From contig NZ_JANKBZ010000022.1 in the NCBI RefSeq assembly GCF_024623785.1, positions 62,001-126,000 of the forward strand: 64,000 bases of DNA, given 5' to 3'. The notes under the pieces are model-generated. The model was not told where the DNA came from. It did not search any database and worked only from the letters and a program-made list of their open reading frames with translations. A program made the translations under genes and the position numbers. Below are positions 16,114-24,777 of the stretch, in pieces. Origin of the DNA: Archangium lipolyticum (GTDB taxonomy: Bacteria > Myxococcota > Myxococcia > Myxococcales > Myxococcaceae). The number at the start of each line of letters is the position of its first letter. Position 1 is the first letter of the stretch.

Positions 16114-18858
16114 ATGACCCTGCCGTTCCGCCAAAGGTGGGCGAGTTTCTGGCTCGCCACCCTGTTCCTCCTGGGCTGTAACCAGACAACCCCTCCGGCC
16201 GCCGAGCCCCGTCCCGCCGTGGTGGGCGCCAATGCATTCACGGCGTTCGATGCCTGGACGGAGCGTTACCTGAGAACGGATGCCGCGGCCCGGTCATCCC
16301 TCGTGCCCGAAGGCGAATCCCTCGCAATGACACGCAGGGAGGCCCTCTCGGCGCTCATCTCCGCGGCTCCCCGTGAGGCGCTGCGGCACGAGGTGGCCTT
16401 CCATGTGCGCGGGGAGATGCCAGAGCAGGTGCTGCGGCACCTGGAGCAGCCCGTCAGCGGCATGGGCGATCTCAACGTCCTCAGCGCCCTGCCCCCCGAG
16501 GGCACCTCGGAGCAGCAAGAGCACGTCGAGCGGTTCGTGACGCTCGCGGGCCGGACGTACCGGGCCTTCGTGTATGGCTGGCGGCTGGACCAGCCGAGCC
16601 AGGAGAACATCCCGCTGCACGGCATGGTGCTCGACGAGCGCATGGCGGTGAGTGACAGCCCGGTGCGGGTGCTGGCTCCGGAAGAGAGCGTACAAGGACT
16701 GCCGGTTCGGTTGGACACCTCGTGCGCTGGAAGGAGCGTGAGCGCCGGGGGTGGCCTGCGCGTGCATGCCGGAGACGTGGTGATGGTGCTGTGCGAGCAG
16801 CAGCGCCTGTCCGTGCTCAGCGAGTCCTTGAAGGACAAGAGCCGTGAGCAGGAGCGCTCGGCGCTCGGCGTCTCACAGCTCTCCGCCTGGACGGAGGGCC
16901 ACAAGCGCGTGCTCCTCATCCTGGTGGACTTCAGCGACCTGCCCGGTGAGCCCGTCTCCGCCAGCACAGTGCAAACGCTCATCGACACGACCGTGAGCAA
17001 CTACCTCAAGGCCAGCTCCTACGGGCGCACCACGGTCGGGGCCACCGTGACGCCGGTGTTGCGGATGCCCGAGACGGCCGCCTTCTACAAGAACGACCGA
17101 GCGGCCCTGCAACGGCACGCGCGGGAAGCCGCGCTGGCCGCGGGCTGGGACACGGCCGGGTACGAGCTGGACATCATCGGGTTCAAGAAGATCTACAGCG
17201 ACTGGGCCGGGCTCGCCACCGTGGGGAACAAGGGGCAATGGGTCAACGGGGAGTTTTCCTTCCGGGTGATCGCGCACGAGTTGGGGCACAACCTCGGCCT
17301 GCGTCACGCCAACGCCTGGGTGCCGACGAATGGACTGAGCATCGGTGAAGGCACGAACCAGGACTACGGCCACCCGTTCGACACCATGGGTTTGAACGGC
17401 ACGCCGAAGTACGACTTCAATACCTGGTTCAAGACGTTGCTCGGGTGGGTCGAGCCCACGCAAGTACAGACGGTGACGGCCAGCGGCACCTACCGCCTCT
17501 ACGCACTCGAGCCCTCCGGTTCCAGCACGTATGCACTGCGGATTCCGCGCTCCAGTGGCACGAAGAGCTACTGGGTGGACTTCCGCCAGTCCGTCACCGC
17601 GAACCGCTGGTTCATGAACGGGGTCTCCATCAACTGGGGCTATACGACGCCCCAGGCGAGCCATCTGCTCGACATGACACCCGGCAGCCCCAGCGGCCGG
17701 AACGACTCCGCGCTCGTCATCGGTAGGACCTTCTCCGACGAGAACGCCGGCATCCACGTCACGCCGGTGCGCCTCGGAGGCACGCAGCCCCAGTCCCTGG
17801 ATGTCGTGGTGAACCTCGGCAGCTTCCCGGGCAACCGCGCGCCCCAGCTCTCCGTGAGCGCGAGCGCCACCGCGGTGCCGCTCAATGGCTCCGTCACCTT
17901 CACCGCCACGGCGCAGGATCCGGATGGAGACGCACTCGCCTACTACTGGGACTTCGGGGATGACACCTTCGGGACCAACAGCCCCACCGTCTCCCGCACC
18001 TTCAATGCCACGCGGGACTACCGCGTCCGGTGCACGGTGACGGACATGAAGGGCCGGACCGCCAGTGCCTCCGTCCTGGTGAAGGTGGGTGCGCCAAGCT
18101 CCTTCGTCCTCTCCGGTCGGGTGACGCACGGGGGTCTTCCGCTCGCGGACGTACGTATCTCGGATGGCACCGGCACTCGCGTCACGTACACCGACTCGGA
18201 TGGCAGGTATGCGCTCGCCCACGTTCCCTCGGGCAACCACACCCTGAACGCCAACCGCTACGGTTACACCCTCACGCGCGGATTCACCGTGCCGGTGGCG
18301 GTGTCTGGCGCTCAGACGGGCCTGGACTTCACCGCCACGGCCATCTCCGGCTACACCATCCAGGGCCGGGTGATGCACGGAGGAATCGGAGTGGCCGGAG
18401 TGCGCGTGAGCGATGGCACCCGTTCCGCGGTGACGAACAGCACCGGGGATTACTCCCTGGAAGGCGTGCTGGACGGCTTCCACACGCTCACGGCCACGCT
18501 GGAGGGGTGGCAGTTCATCCCGCAGGGCTTCACCCAGCCCATCGAGGTCCAGGGCGGCACCGTCACGGGGAAGAACTTCACCTCCAGCGGCTGGTACGCC
18601 TACGGCACCATCTCCGGGGCCACCGGGCCCGCCACCATCTCCGATGGGCTGAGGACCACCACCTCCTACTACAGCTCGGGACAGGGCATCTGGAGGTACA
18701 GCCTGGGTCCCATTCCGGCGGGGCAGTGGACGCTGACCGCCTCCATCCCGGGTGCGGTGGTCGAGCCGGCGAACTTCACCAATCCCATCACCCTCACGGC
18801 CTCCAGGGGCGCCCTCGACTTCGTGGTCACCGGGACGGTCGCTGCCTCGCCACGATAG
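16114..18858 (+). CDS. secreted M6-like metalloprotease with PKD and carboxypeptidase-regulatory-like domains
   Basis: 914 aa. The start at 16114 has GAGG upstream and gives a lipoprotein signal (FLLGC). A ~270-residue propeptide-like region precedes VLLILVDFSDLPG, the start of the immune-inhibitor-A (M6)-type catalytic domain. The zinc site HELGHNLGLRH lies at 388-398, with the three metzincin-type histidines and the glutamate present. A PKD domain follows at ~572-658 (WDFGDDTFG, YRVRCTVTD). The C terminus carries three carboxypeptidase-regulatory-like beta domains (SGRVTHGGLPLADVRISDG, QGRVMHGGIGVAGVRVSDG). Probably a surface or secreted protease used in predation. It converges with the next gene, with a single base between the stops. 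Confidence 0.85.
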   Translation: MTLPFRQRWASFWLATLFLLGCNQTTPPAAEPRPAVVGANAFTAFDAWTERYLRTDAAARSSLVPEGESLAMTRREALSALISAAPREALRHEVAFHVRGEMPEQVLRHLEQPVSGMGDLNVLSALPPEGTSEQQEHVERFVTLAGRTYRAFVYGWRLDQPSQENIPLHGMVLDERMAVSDSPVRVLAPEESVQGLPVRLDTSCAGRSVSAGGGLRVHAGDVVMVLCEQQRLSVLSESLKDKSREQERSALGVSQLSAWTEGHKRVLLILVDFSDLPGEPVSASTVQTLIDTTVSNYLKASSYGRTTVGATVTPVLRMPETAAFYKNDRAALQRHAREAALAAGWDTAGYELDIIGFKKIYSDWAGLATVGNKGQWVNGEFSFRVIAHELGHNLGLRHANAWVPTNGLSIGEGTNQDYGHPFDTMGLNGTPKYDFNTWFKTLLGWVEPTQVQTVTASGTYRLYALEPSGSSTYALRIPRSSGTKSYWVDFRQSVTANRWFMNGVSINWGYTTPQASHLLDMTPGSPSGRNDSALVIGRTFSDENAGIHVTPVRLGGTQPQSLDVVVNLGSFPGNRAPQLSVSASATAVPLNGSVTFTATAQDPDGDALAYYWDFGDDTFGTNSPTVSRTFNATRDYRVRCTVTDMKGRTASASVLVKVGAPSSFVLSGRVTHGGLPLADVRISDGTGTRVTYTDSDGRYALAHVPSGNHTLNANRYGYTLTRGFTVPVAVSGAQTGLDFTATAISGYTIQGRVMHGGIGVAGVRVSDGTRSAVTNSTGDYSLEGVLDGFHTLTATLEGWQFIPQGFTQPIEVQGGTVTGKNFTSSGWYAYGTISGATGPATISDGLRTTTSYYSSGQGIWRYSLGPIPAGQWTLTASIPGAVVEPANFTNPITLTASRGALDFVVTGTVAASPR

Positions 18859-18859
18859 G

Positions 18860-19984
18860 TCAAGGAGGCGCGGGGACAGCCGCCGGAATGGGGACCCCAT
18901 GGGAGATGAAGACCAGGCCCCCACCGCCGACGAAGTACTCAGCCCCGTCCTTCCTGGCCTTGACCAGCCCCACGTCGGCCCAGCCCACGGTGTTTGGCGG
19001 AAAATACCAGGCCCAGTTGTTGACGTGGGGGGCATCGTAGGTCCCCGCGTTCTGCGCGAGGTGCACGTGCCCGCCTCCGTCCACGTTGAAGATGATGCCC
19101 TGGTTTCCGCAGGCAACCGACGCCTGTGTGATCTGAATCCCCGCGGATGGAATCAAATGGATCTGCGGGTAGTCTTCACCCATCGCGGGCGGCGAATCCC
19201 TGAGCCGCGCCTTGAAGTGATCCAAGCAGACTTCCAGGCCGAAGCGGATGCCCGCCATGGTGAACTGGCCTCCACCGCCCAGACCGGAAGCACTGCCTTC
19301 CCTTCCGCGCCCGGGAGCGTTCGTGCCCTTGGCGAGATGATCCCTCGAGCCCCGTGTGGGCCTGAGAATGGTCATGCGTTGATTCGGCTTGTCCGCCAGT
19401 GCCAATCGGTGGTCGGCCCGATTGACATCCCAATTCGTGAAGTCACTCGTGTGGACGAAGGTGCCGCAGCTTGGACATGGGGCGCCCGTTCTCACGTTGG
19501 GGCGGATGAAATCGACGCGCGAGATATACTCTTTCATGACCAGCCTGGCGTTATCCTTGTCGTCCGATTGGGTTCCGCCACGCTGGATCAGCGCGATGTT
19601 GAAAATCTCCTTGGTCGGGCCATCCGTCAGATAGCCCAGTGCCGTTCCGAAGACGAAGAGCCAGTCCTTGTAGGCCGCTGAGTGGGTCCACTGCCGAAGC
19701 CTGGGCAGGATCGCCGACACTTCCTCGATGGGATAGGCCCCCTGCTCTCCGCGGAAGAAGAACTCCGGTGCAACGAAGATCTTGAGGGTGTTTCCGCCCG
19801 CGATGGACACGCTCTTCGCGGCCGTCCGCACCGCATCCATCATGACCTGACAGCGCTTCGACAGGTCGATCTTGCTGTTCACATTGCCCAGATACTTCGA
19901 ATGGAAGGGATTGTTTGGATCCGCATCCGCCGCGGGCAACGTGTTGATGGAGAATCCGATGAACTGGACGTTGTTGTAGGCCAT
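18860..19984 (-). CDS. nitrilase-superfamily-like protein
   Basis: 374 aa. The start at 19984 is set by GAGGG upstream; the frame continues open but out of character beyond it. The layout resembles a carbon-nitrogen hydrolase: an early VQFIGFSIN strand, IFVAPEFFFRGE with candidate catalytic Glu74, KEYISRVDF with candidate Lys151, and FGLEVCLDH with candidate Cys253. If real, that Glu-Lys-Cys triad would hydrolyse amides or nitriles. A Gly-rich loop (GLGGGGQ) and a CPSC pair are unusual for the family. The ending GIIFNVDGGGHVHLAQNAG and VGGGGLVFISHG is unfamiliar. No signal peptide. Functional class is inferred, not certain. Confidence 0.55.
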   Translation of the reverse strand: MAYNNVQFIGFSINTLPAADADPNNPFHSKYLGNVNSKIDLSKRCQVMMDAVRTAAKSVSIAGGNTLKIFVAPEFFFRGEQGAYPIEEVSAILPRLRQWTHSAAYKDWLFVFGTALGYLTDGPTKEIFNIALIQRGGTQSDDKDNARLVMKEYISRVDFIRPNVRTGAPCPSCGTFVHTSDFTNWDVNRADHRLALADKPNQRMTILRPTRGSRDHLAKGTNAPGRGREGSASGLGGGGQFTMAGIRFGLEVCLDHFKARLRDSPPAMGEDYPQIHLIPSAGIQITQASVACGNQGIIFNVDGGGHVHLAQNAGTYDAPHVNNWAWYFPPNTVGWADVGLVKARKDGAEYFVGGGGLVFISHGVPIPAAVPAPP

Positions 19985-20103
19985 GAATCCCTCATCGGCG
20001 GCGGTGGGTGACGGAACGGCGTGGAACAAGGTATCATTCGATTCCTGGTTTTTCCATCCAGTGTCCGGTGCCCTGATGTCGCCGCTCGAGCAACTGCGTG
20101 CGG

Positions 20104-21294
20104 CTACCGCTGCAGGACGCGGTTGTCGCCGAGCGCGTCGATCACCGCGATGACATCGTTGGGGGCTCGCTCGAAGAGGCCGGGCGTGTAGTTGCGCGAG
20201 GTCGCGGTCCATACGGGACTCGCGCCGGACCAGGTCTCGAAGTTGGTGGTCGTGCTGACGTACCCGACGTGGCAGTTGCGCTGGTCCACGGGCGCGCTCG
20301 AGAGGTCGGGGGAGCCCGCCTTGTCCTCGTCGGTGCAGAACGCGACCCCCACGGGGCCGTTGCCGACGCGGATCGCATAGGGCACGTACGCGTTGTAACG
20401 GCGCCCGGAGACGGGATCGATCCGTGACTGGTAGACGGTACGGCGCAGCGAGTCGTCCCACGTCCTGCCGCCATCCCACGACTGGCTGGCATGAATGACG
20501 TTGGCGCGGGCACCGCCCGTCGTGAACGGCTCGACTCCCTCGTTCACGAGCATGATGCGGTCGCCACCGAGCTGAACCACGGTGGGCATGCCCTCGCGGC
20601 TCAGCGCGCCGGCGCGCTTGTCTCGCGAGGCGGTGACGACGCCATACGCGGTCCACGCCCCGGTCCTGCCGCTGCGGCCCTGCATCGCGATCCACTGGTG
20701 ACCGGGGTAGCCCTGCTGCGCGGCGAGCTGCTCGGAGTCGTAGTAGACCTGCAGATCTCCGTTCGCGCGCAGGAAGAGGAACGGCGCGCCCACGAAGCGG
20801 GAGTACGGACCGGCGGGGGTGCTGTCGTAGACCCAGCTGTCACCGTCGTTGTCGCTCCGGGTGACGGTGATGCGCCACTGGCCGTTGGCGTACTCGCGGA
20901 AGGCACAGTAGATGGTGCGCGTCCCTGGAATGGCGAGCATCATCACGTCGCCGAAGTCCACGGCCGCGTTGTTGGCCACGGAGCCGTGCGGCGTCCAGCT
21001 CGCGCCGCCATTGGTGCTCTTCCAGACGCTGATGCCGTGGCCCGTGCTCGCCCCACCGATCAGCGCCCCATCCGAACGGCGGGTGATGGTGCGGATCGGC
21101 GCCCCTCCACTCGGCATCAGCGTTCGCCAGCCCCCGGCCGGGAGCGCCGCCTCGTTCGTCGCGACAGGCTCGTCGCTGCCGGGCTGCTCCTCGGGTGCGC
21201 ACGCGCAGAGGGGAGCGGCGAGCAGCGCGAGCGCTGCCAGCAGTCGTGGCGTGAGACAGGAGGAGGTTCGAGTGCGGAGAGGACTCGGAGTCAT
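20104..21294 (-). CDS. sialidase-like (BNR-repeat) lipoprotein
   Basis: 396 aa from the ATG at 21294 (another at 21315 would only extend the leader). Signal peptide with a lipobox-like LCACA stretch, so exported and probably lipid-anchored. Asp-box-like repeats are visible: STNGGASW, SDNDGDSW and SWDGGRTW. These mark the turns of a six-blade sialidase propeller. An arginine in RTITRRSDGALIGG could be the substrate-binding residue, but the full Arg triad was not traced. It may cleave sialic acid or simply bind glycans. The next minus-strand gene lies 119 bp downstream with no hairpin seen. Confidence 0.7.
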   Translation of the reverse strand: MTPSPLRTRTSSCLTPRLLAALALLAAPLCACAPEEQPGSDEPVATNEAALPAGGWRTLMPSGGAPIRTITRRSDGALIGGASTGHGISVWKSTNGGASWTPHGSVANNAAVDFGDVMMLAIPGTRTIYCAFREYANGQWRITVTRSDNDGDSWVYDSTPAGPYSRFVGAPFLFLRANGDLQVYYDSEQLAAQQGYPGHQWIAMQGRSGRTGAWTAYGVVTASRDKRAGALSREGMPTVVQLGGDRIMLVNEGVEPFTTGGARANVIHASQSWDGGRTWDDSLRRTVYQSRIDPVSGRRYNAYVPYAIRVGNGPVGVAFCTDEDKAGSPDLSSAPVDQRNCHVGYVSTTTNFETWSGASPVWTATSRNYTPGLFERAPNDVIAVIDALGDNRVLQR

Positions 21295-21555
21295 GACCGT
21301 GAACGTGCCGCACATGACTTCACGGAATCAACAGAATAAGCTGAAAAATCCGTATGCATCGTCGACGTAGGCTACCGGCGGACAGGAGTGCCTTCAGAAT
21401 CGCCTCGGAGCGGCGTTGTCCATAGCCGTGCCCAGAGGATCGGCTGCAATCGATCCGAAGCGGTACTCGGCTTCGCCCCTGCTTGGGGGAGCGAGCGCTG
21501 ACTGCGGCAATAAGACGCAGCGGGTTCATGATCGGAGTCAGTTAAATACAGACCC

Positions 21556-22416
21556 ATGCAACGACTTCATGCCTTGCTCCCGGCCCTGTGTCTGGCCACT
21601 GCCGCGCTCGCCGCCGAACCCACCGCTTCCCCGCAGCGGCCGAAGGCCCCCATCTCTGTCGCCTTCGTGCTCGCGGCGGGCGCCGAGGTGGTCGACTTCG
21701 CGGGCCCGTGGGGTGTATTCCAATACGTGAACGTGCCCGGCGGTTCAGGCCCGGCGTACAAGCTCTTCACCGTGGCGGAGACGAAGCAGCCCGTGAAGGT
21801 CTCGGGCGGACTCACGGTGTTGCCCGATTTCAGCTTTGGCAATGCGCCCATGCCCGACGTGGTCGTCGTCCCGGCCCTTGGGGCGGAGCCCTCGCCCGCG
21901 GTGCTCGCCTGGCTCAAGAAGGTCAGCGCCCACACGGAGTTGACCATGTCTGTGTGCACCGGCGCCTTCGTGCTCGCGGCGGCGGGGCTCCTCGACGGCA
22001 AGCAGGTCACCACGCATCATTCGGCACTCGGCCTGCTCGCATCCAGCTACCCGGCGGTCGACGTCAAGCGGGGCGCCCGCTTCGTGGACTCCGGCCGGGT
22101 CGCGACCGCCGGTGGACTCACCTCGGGCATCGATCTGGCGCTGCACGTGGTGGATCGCTCCTTCGGGCGCAAGGTGGCCGAAGCGACCGCCACCCAGCTG
22201 GAATACCAGGGGCTTGGCTGGAAGGATCCCGCGAGCAACGCCGCCTTCGCGCAGCGGGCCGTGTCCACCGCGGAGCACCCGCTGTGCCCGGTCTGCGAGA
22301 TGGAAGTCGACCCGAAGCACGCCCCGGCACTCGACCATGAAGGGCAGCACTACCTGTTTTGCTCGGAGGGCTGCCGGAAGGCGTTCCAGAAGGCGCCGAA
22401 ATACTTCGAGCGGTGA
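21556..22416 (+). CDS. exported DJ-1/PfpI-family protein with C-terminal YHS metal-binding domain
   Basis: 286 aa. A cleavable signal peptide (LATAALAA) puts it in the periplasm. Residues ~33-225 are a DJ-1/PfpI fold: [23 protein letters not shown], then the nucleophile elbow [14 protein letters not shown] with Cys134. The last ~45 residues are a YHS/TRASH-type domain ([10 protein letters not shown], then [11 protein letters not shown]), which normally binds Cu or other soft metals. The fusion suggests a metal- or redox-sensing role outside the cytoplasm. An IS3-family remnant begins ~20 bp after the stop. The 261 bp upstream hold no recognisable gene. Confidence 0.85.
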   Translation: MQRLHALLPALCLATAALAAEPTASPQRPKAPISVAFVLAAGAEVVDFAGPWGVFQYVNVPGGSGPAYKLFTVAETKQPVKVSGGLTVLPDFSFGNAPMPDVVVVPALGAEPSPAVLAWLKKVSAHTELTMSVCTGAFVLAAAGLLDGKQVTTHHSALGLLASSYPAVDVKRGARFVDSGRVATAGGLTSGIDLALHVVDRSFGRKVAEATATQLEYQGLGWKDPASNAAFAQRAVSTAEHPLCPVCEMEVDPKHAPALDHEGQHYLFCSEGCRKAFQKAPKYFER

Positions 22417-22435
22417 GTGCGCGCCCCAGCGAAGA

Positions 22436-22891
22436 GTGCCGCCTCTGCCCGAGTTCCTGCTTCAAGCTGCTGAAGAAGCTCTCCACCACGGCGTTGTCCA
22501 AGCAGCTGCCCTTGCGCGACATGCTGCATTGAATCCCGCGAGCGGCCAGCGCCTGCTGGTAATCGGTGCTGGCGTACTGGCTGCCCCGGTCCAAGTGGTG
22601 CACACCTCCTTGCGCAACCGGACCAACTCCTCCCGCTCGGCCGTGGAGAGCGCGCCTGCCGACTCCTTGCCCTCGCCTCCGTCCGCCTCGCGCACCCAGT
22701 TACGCAGGGCCGATTCCGTCAGGTCGATGTCGTTGGCCACCTGGGGCAGGCTCTTGCTGCCCTCTCGCGCCAGCCGGACCGCCTCGGCCCTGAACTCCGG
22801 GGTGAAACTCCGCCTCTTCCTTCGCTCCATGAACACTACCTCCCGTGTAGCCGACTTACGAGGTGTGTCCACAAAATCGGGGCAGGCTCAC
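22436..22891 (-). mobile_element. IS3-family remnant, left copy (internally deleted)
   Basis: Minus strand. OrfA starts at 22830 (MERRKRRSFTPEFRAEAVRL) with its HTH ([19 protein letters not shown]). After LVRLRKEV it jumps into the end of orf[21 protein letters not shown] and [20 protein letters not shown], which hold the second Asp and the Glu of the DDE site. The first Asp and most of orfB are deleted, as is the far end, so the copy is dead. Its orfA-side end from 22891 inward (GTGAGCCTGCCCCGATTTTG) is identical to that of the right copy at 26134. Confidence 0.85.
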
Positions 22892-23761
22892 TCACCGCCG
22901 GCGCAGCGTCACCGGCACCAGGACGCGTGTGGCGCCGGGTAGGCTGATGGCGCGAGTGCGCGGTGGAACGAGCTTGCTCGACCTCGGTAGCGTGCGCGAG
23001 AGCGCCGCGTTCCCGCGCACCTGCAATGACGGGTGAAAACGACCTTCGATCATCTGAACCACCAGGGTGGCCTTACCGTCGCCGATCTCGATCGACTCGG
23101 CGCTGTCGAGCAACGATACGAGCTCCGGCAGCAGCAAGCTCGCACTGTACGTCGCCTCGAGCACCTCGTCGGATCCCGCCGTGGCGAGTTCGAAGTCGGA
23201 GTCCTGGGCAAGCACCTCGTCATCCGCGATCACCCGCTTTCGGCGCACCTCGGGCGTGCCGAAATCCACCCTCCACTGCTTGGAGCGCCCCTCGCGCGCG
23301 CCAACGTACGACTTCCCACCACGGATTCCCTGCCGGATCACCCGCCGTGTCATCACGGTCCACGCTCGTGACCGATCCGCCAGCGTTGTCGGCTGATGGA
23401 GATCGTATGCGATCGGCGCGAAGACTAACGTGGAAAAGCCCAGCAACACGAGCCCGTCCGAGGCCGCATGCGGGGCGCGATACTCCGCGACGTCGGTGTG
23501 AGCGATGAGCCGAATACCTTTGCGATCCCGTAGCTCGAAGAACACCGCGATCGGCTGAACCTTTGCGACGAGCTCGAAGTCGTAGGCATCCGCCGCGGCG
23601 GAACCCAACCGCTCGGCCTCTACCCCCACGGCCATCGCGGCCTCGACAGCCTTGCACTGGACTTGCTCGGCCAAACACTCGATCTGCGTTCTCAGCCGTA
23701 CCGGTGCTGCAACGGCATCGCTGGCCAGCAGGGCCCCGACGATCAGAAGGATCATGCGCAT
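22892..23761 (-). CDS. exported protein of unknown function
   Basis: 289 aa. The start at 23761 (MRMILLIVGALLASDAVAA) is a clear signal peptide; the frame is open further upstream but only through decayed DNA. The mature chain has a Cys pair near the front (ECLAEQVQCKAVEAA), a middle hydrophobic stretch (LVLLGFSTLVFAPIAY) and an acidic/basic C-terminal half ending RVLVPVTLRRR. It resembles no family I can name. The stop codon abuts the end of the IS3 remnant exactly, so the C terminus may have been altered by the insertion. Confidence 0.6.
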   Translation of the reverse strand: MRMILLIVGALLASDAVAAPVRLRTQIECLAEQVQCKAVEAAMAVGVEAERLGSAAADAYDFELVAKVQPIAVFFELRDRKGIRLIAHTDVAEYRAPHAASDGLVLLGFSTLVFAPIAYDLHQPTTLADRSRAWTVMTRRVIRQGIRGGKSYVGAREGRSKQWRVDFGTPEVRRKRVIADDEVLAQDSDFELATAGSDEVLEATYSASLLLPELVSLLDSAESIEIGDGKATLVVQMIEGRFHPSLQVRGNAALSRTLPRSSKLVPPRTRAISLPGATRVLVPVTLRRR

Positions 23762-23840
23762 CGAGCAGACAGTAGCACGGCGAGCCCGCCATACCTGCGA
23801 CGATTTTTCAGCCCATGCGAAAGCGCACGGGGTCTGGCAG

Positions 23841-24030
23841 GACTCAACGCGAGCCGAACGCGGCGAGCACGGCGATGTCGACCGCGTCCGCGGCGGCGTA
23901 GAGCGACTCGCCGTAATGGGAAGGAATGGTGCCCAGAAGTACGGGTGCACGTGCTTCTGCCGTAACACCTGCATCGCCTGGCGCTGGAGCGCGTCCACAC
24001 GCCCCGCTACCTCGACGGCGTATAGGCGGG
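23841..24030 (-). pseudogene. CHAT-protease C-terminal remnant
   Basis: Minus strand. One frame reads VDALQRQAMQVLRQKHVHPY then FWAPF (23998-23924), the signature end of CHAT (caspase-like) domains. After LPI the sense moves to another frame, which reads SHYGESLYAAADAVDIAVLA and stops near 23844. A start, the catalytic His-Cys part and a single reading frame are all missing, so this is debris of a larger gene. The rest of 23762-24149 holds no intact gene. Confidence 0.55.
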
Positions 24031-24149
24031 ATAGAGACCATGTGGAGGGTGAGGGCTGGTGCAGAGAGGCCGAGGAGGTCCGCGGCGGCAGGACGTCTGG
24101 CAATGGCCGCCATCTCATGCGGCGACCCGCGGCGAAGTGCGGGGCCGTA

Positions 24150-24650
24150 TCATCTGGATGAAGGATTCCGCTCCGCGGTGATGAGTTTTGCCAGAAGATT
24201 GGAAAGTTGTTCCTGTTCGCTCTTCGTGAGGACGCTCAGGATCATCTGTTGGTTTCGTACGTGCGGGCCAATGGCGCGTTCAATCACATCCAGCCCTTTG
24301 GGCGCCAGCGCGACCAGTGTCCCCCGGCGGTCGGTTGGATGCGGTCTGCGCTTGACCAACCCCGCCTTCTCCAGCCGGTCGATGCGGTTGGTCATGCTTC
24401 CGGAGGAGATCATCGCGGCATCGTATAACGCGGTTGGCGTCAGCTCATAGGGGGCGCCGCTCCGCCTCAAGGTCGCCAGGACATCGAACTCTCCAGGTTG
24501 GAGCCCGTACTCGGCGAAGAGCGGATTGAGTCGCTCCTGGGCAATACGGTGCGCCGCTTCGAGCAAGCGGCCCAGCACCACCATGGGTCCCGTTTCGATA
24601 TCTGGCCGTTCCCCTCGCCACTGCTCGGCCGCCTTCATCGCGCGATCCAT
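24150..24650 (-). CDS. MarR-family repressor
   Basis: 166 aa. The start at 24650 is preceded by ACGGAGCAAG; an ATG at 24692 would lie inside the operator. Winged HTH with GEFDVLATLRRSG, LTPTALYDAAMISSGSMTNR and the wing KRRPHPTDRRGTLVALAPKG. Dimerisation helices at both ends are typical of the family. It is divergent from the MFS transporter at 24778. The gap carries a TTGACA promoter over a perfect 12-bp palindrome, so it most likely represses the transporter and responds to a compound the pump exports. Confidence 0.88.
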   Translation of the reverse strand: MDRAMKAAEQWRGERPDIETGPMVVLGRLLEAAHRIAQERLNPLFAEYGLQPGEFDVLATLRRSGAPYELTPTALYDAAMISSGSMTNRIDRLEKAGLVKRRPHPTDRRGTLVALAPKGLDVIERAIGPHVRNQQMILSVLTKSEQEQLSNLLAKLITAERNPSSR

Positions 24651-24669
24651 CTTGCTCCGTCCATGTGTC

Positions 24670-24697
24670 TTGACATGGAGATATCTCCCCATATATC
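24670..24697 (+). promoter_or_regulatory. promoter and MarR operator
   Basis: -35 TTGACA at 24670-24675 and -10-like TATATC at 24692-24697 (16-bp spacer). Between them GGAGATATCTCC (24677-24688) is a perfect palindrome, followed by a partial second copy CATATATCTC. The repressor would sit in the promoter spacer. Confidence 0.65.
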
Positions 24698-24777
24698 TCG
24701 GCGTGAAGATACTCTACGTCAAGATGAGTGCGGGTGCAAACCGGGAGCGCGCCTCGTGGCCCCGCCGAAAGGCGAAC

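Noticed and set aside
21316-21555. Short minus-strand open frames between the sialidase-like and DJ-1 genes.
   Set aside because: No ribosome site, no family resemblance; likely noncoding promoter DNA.
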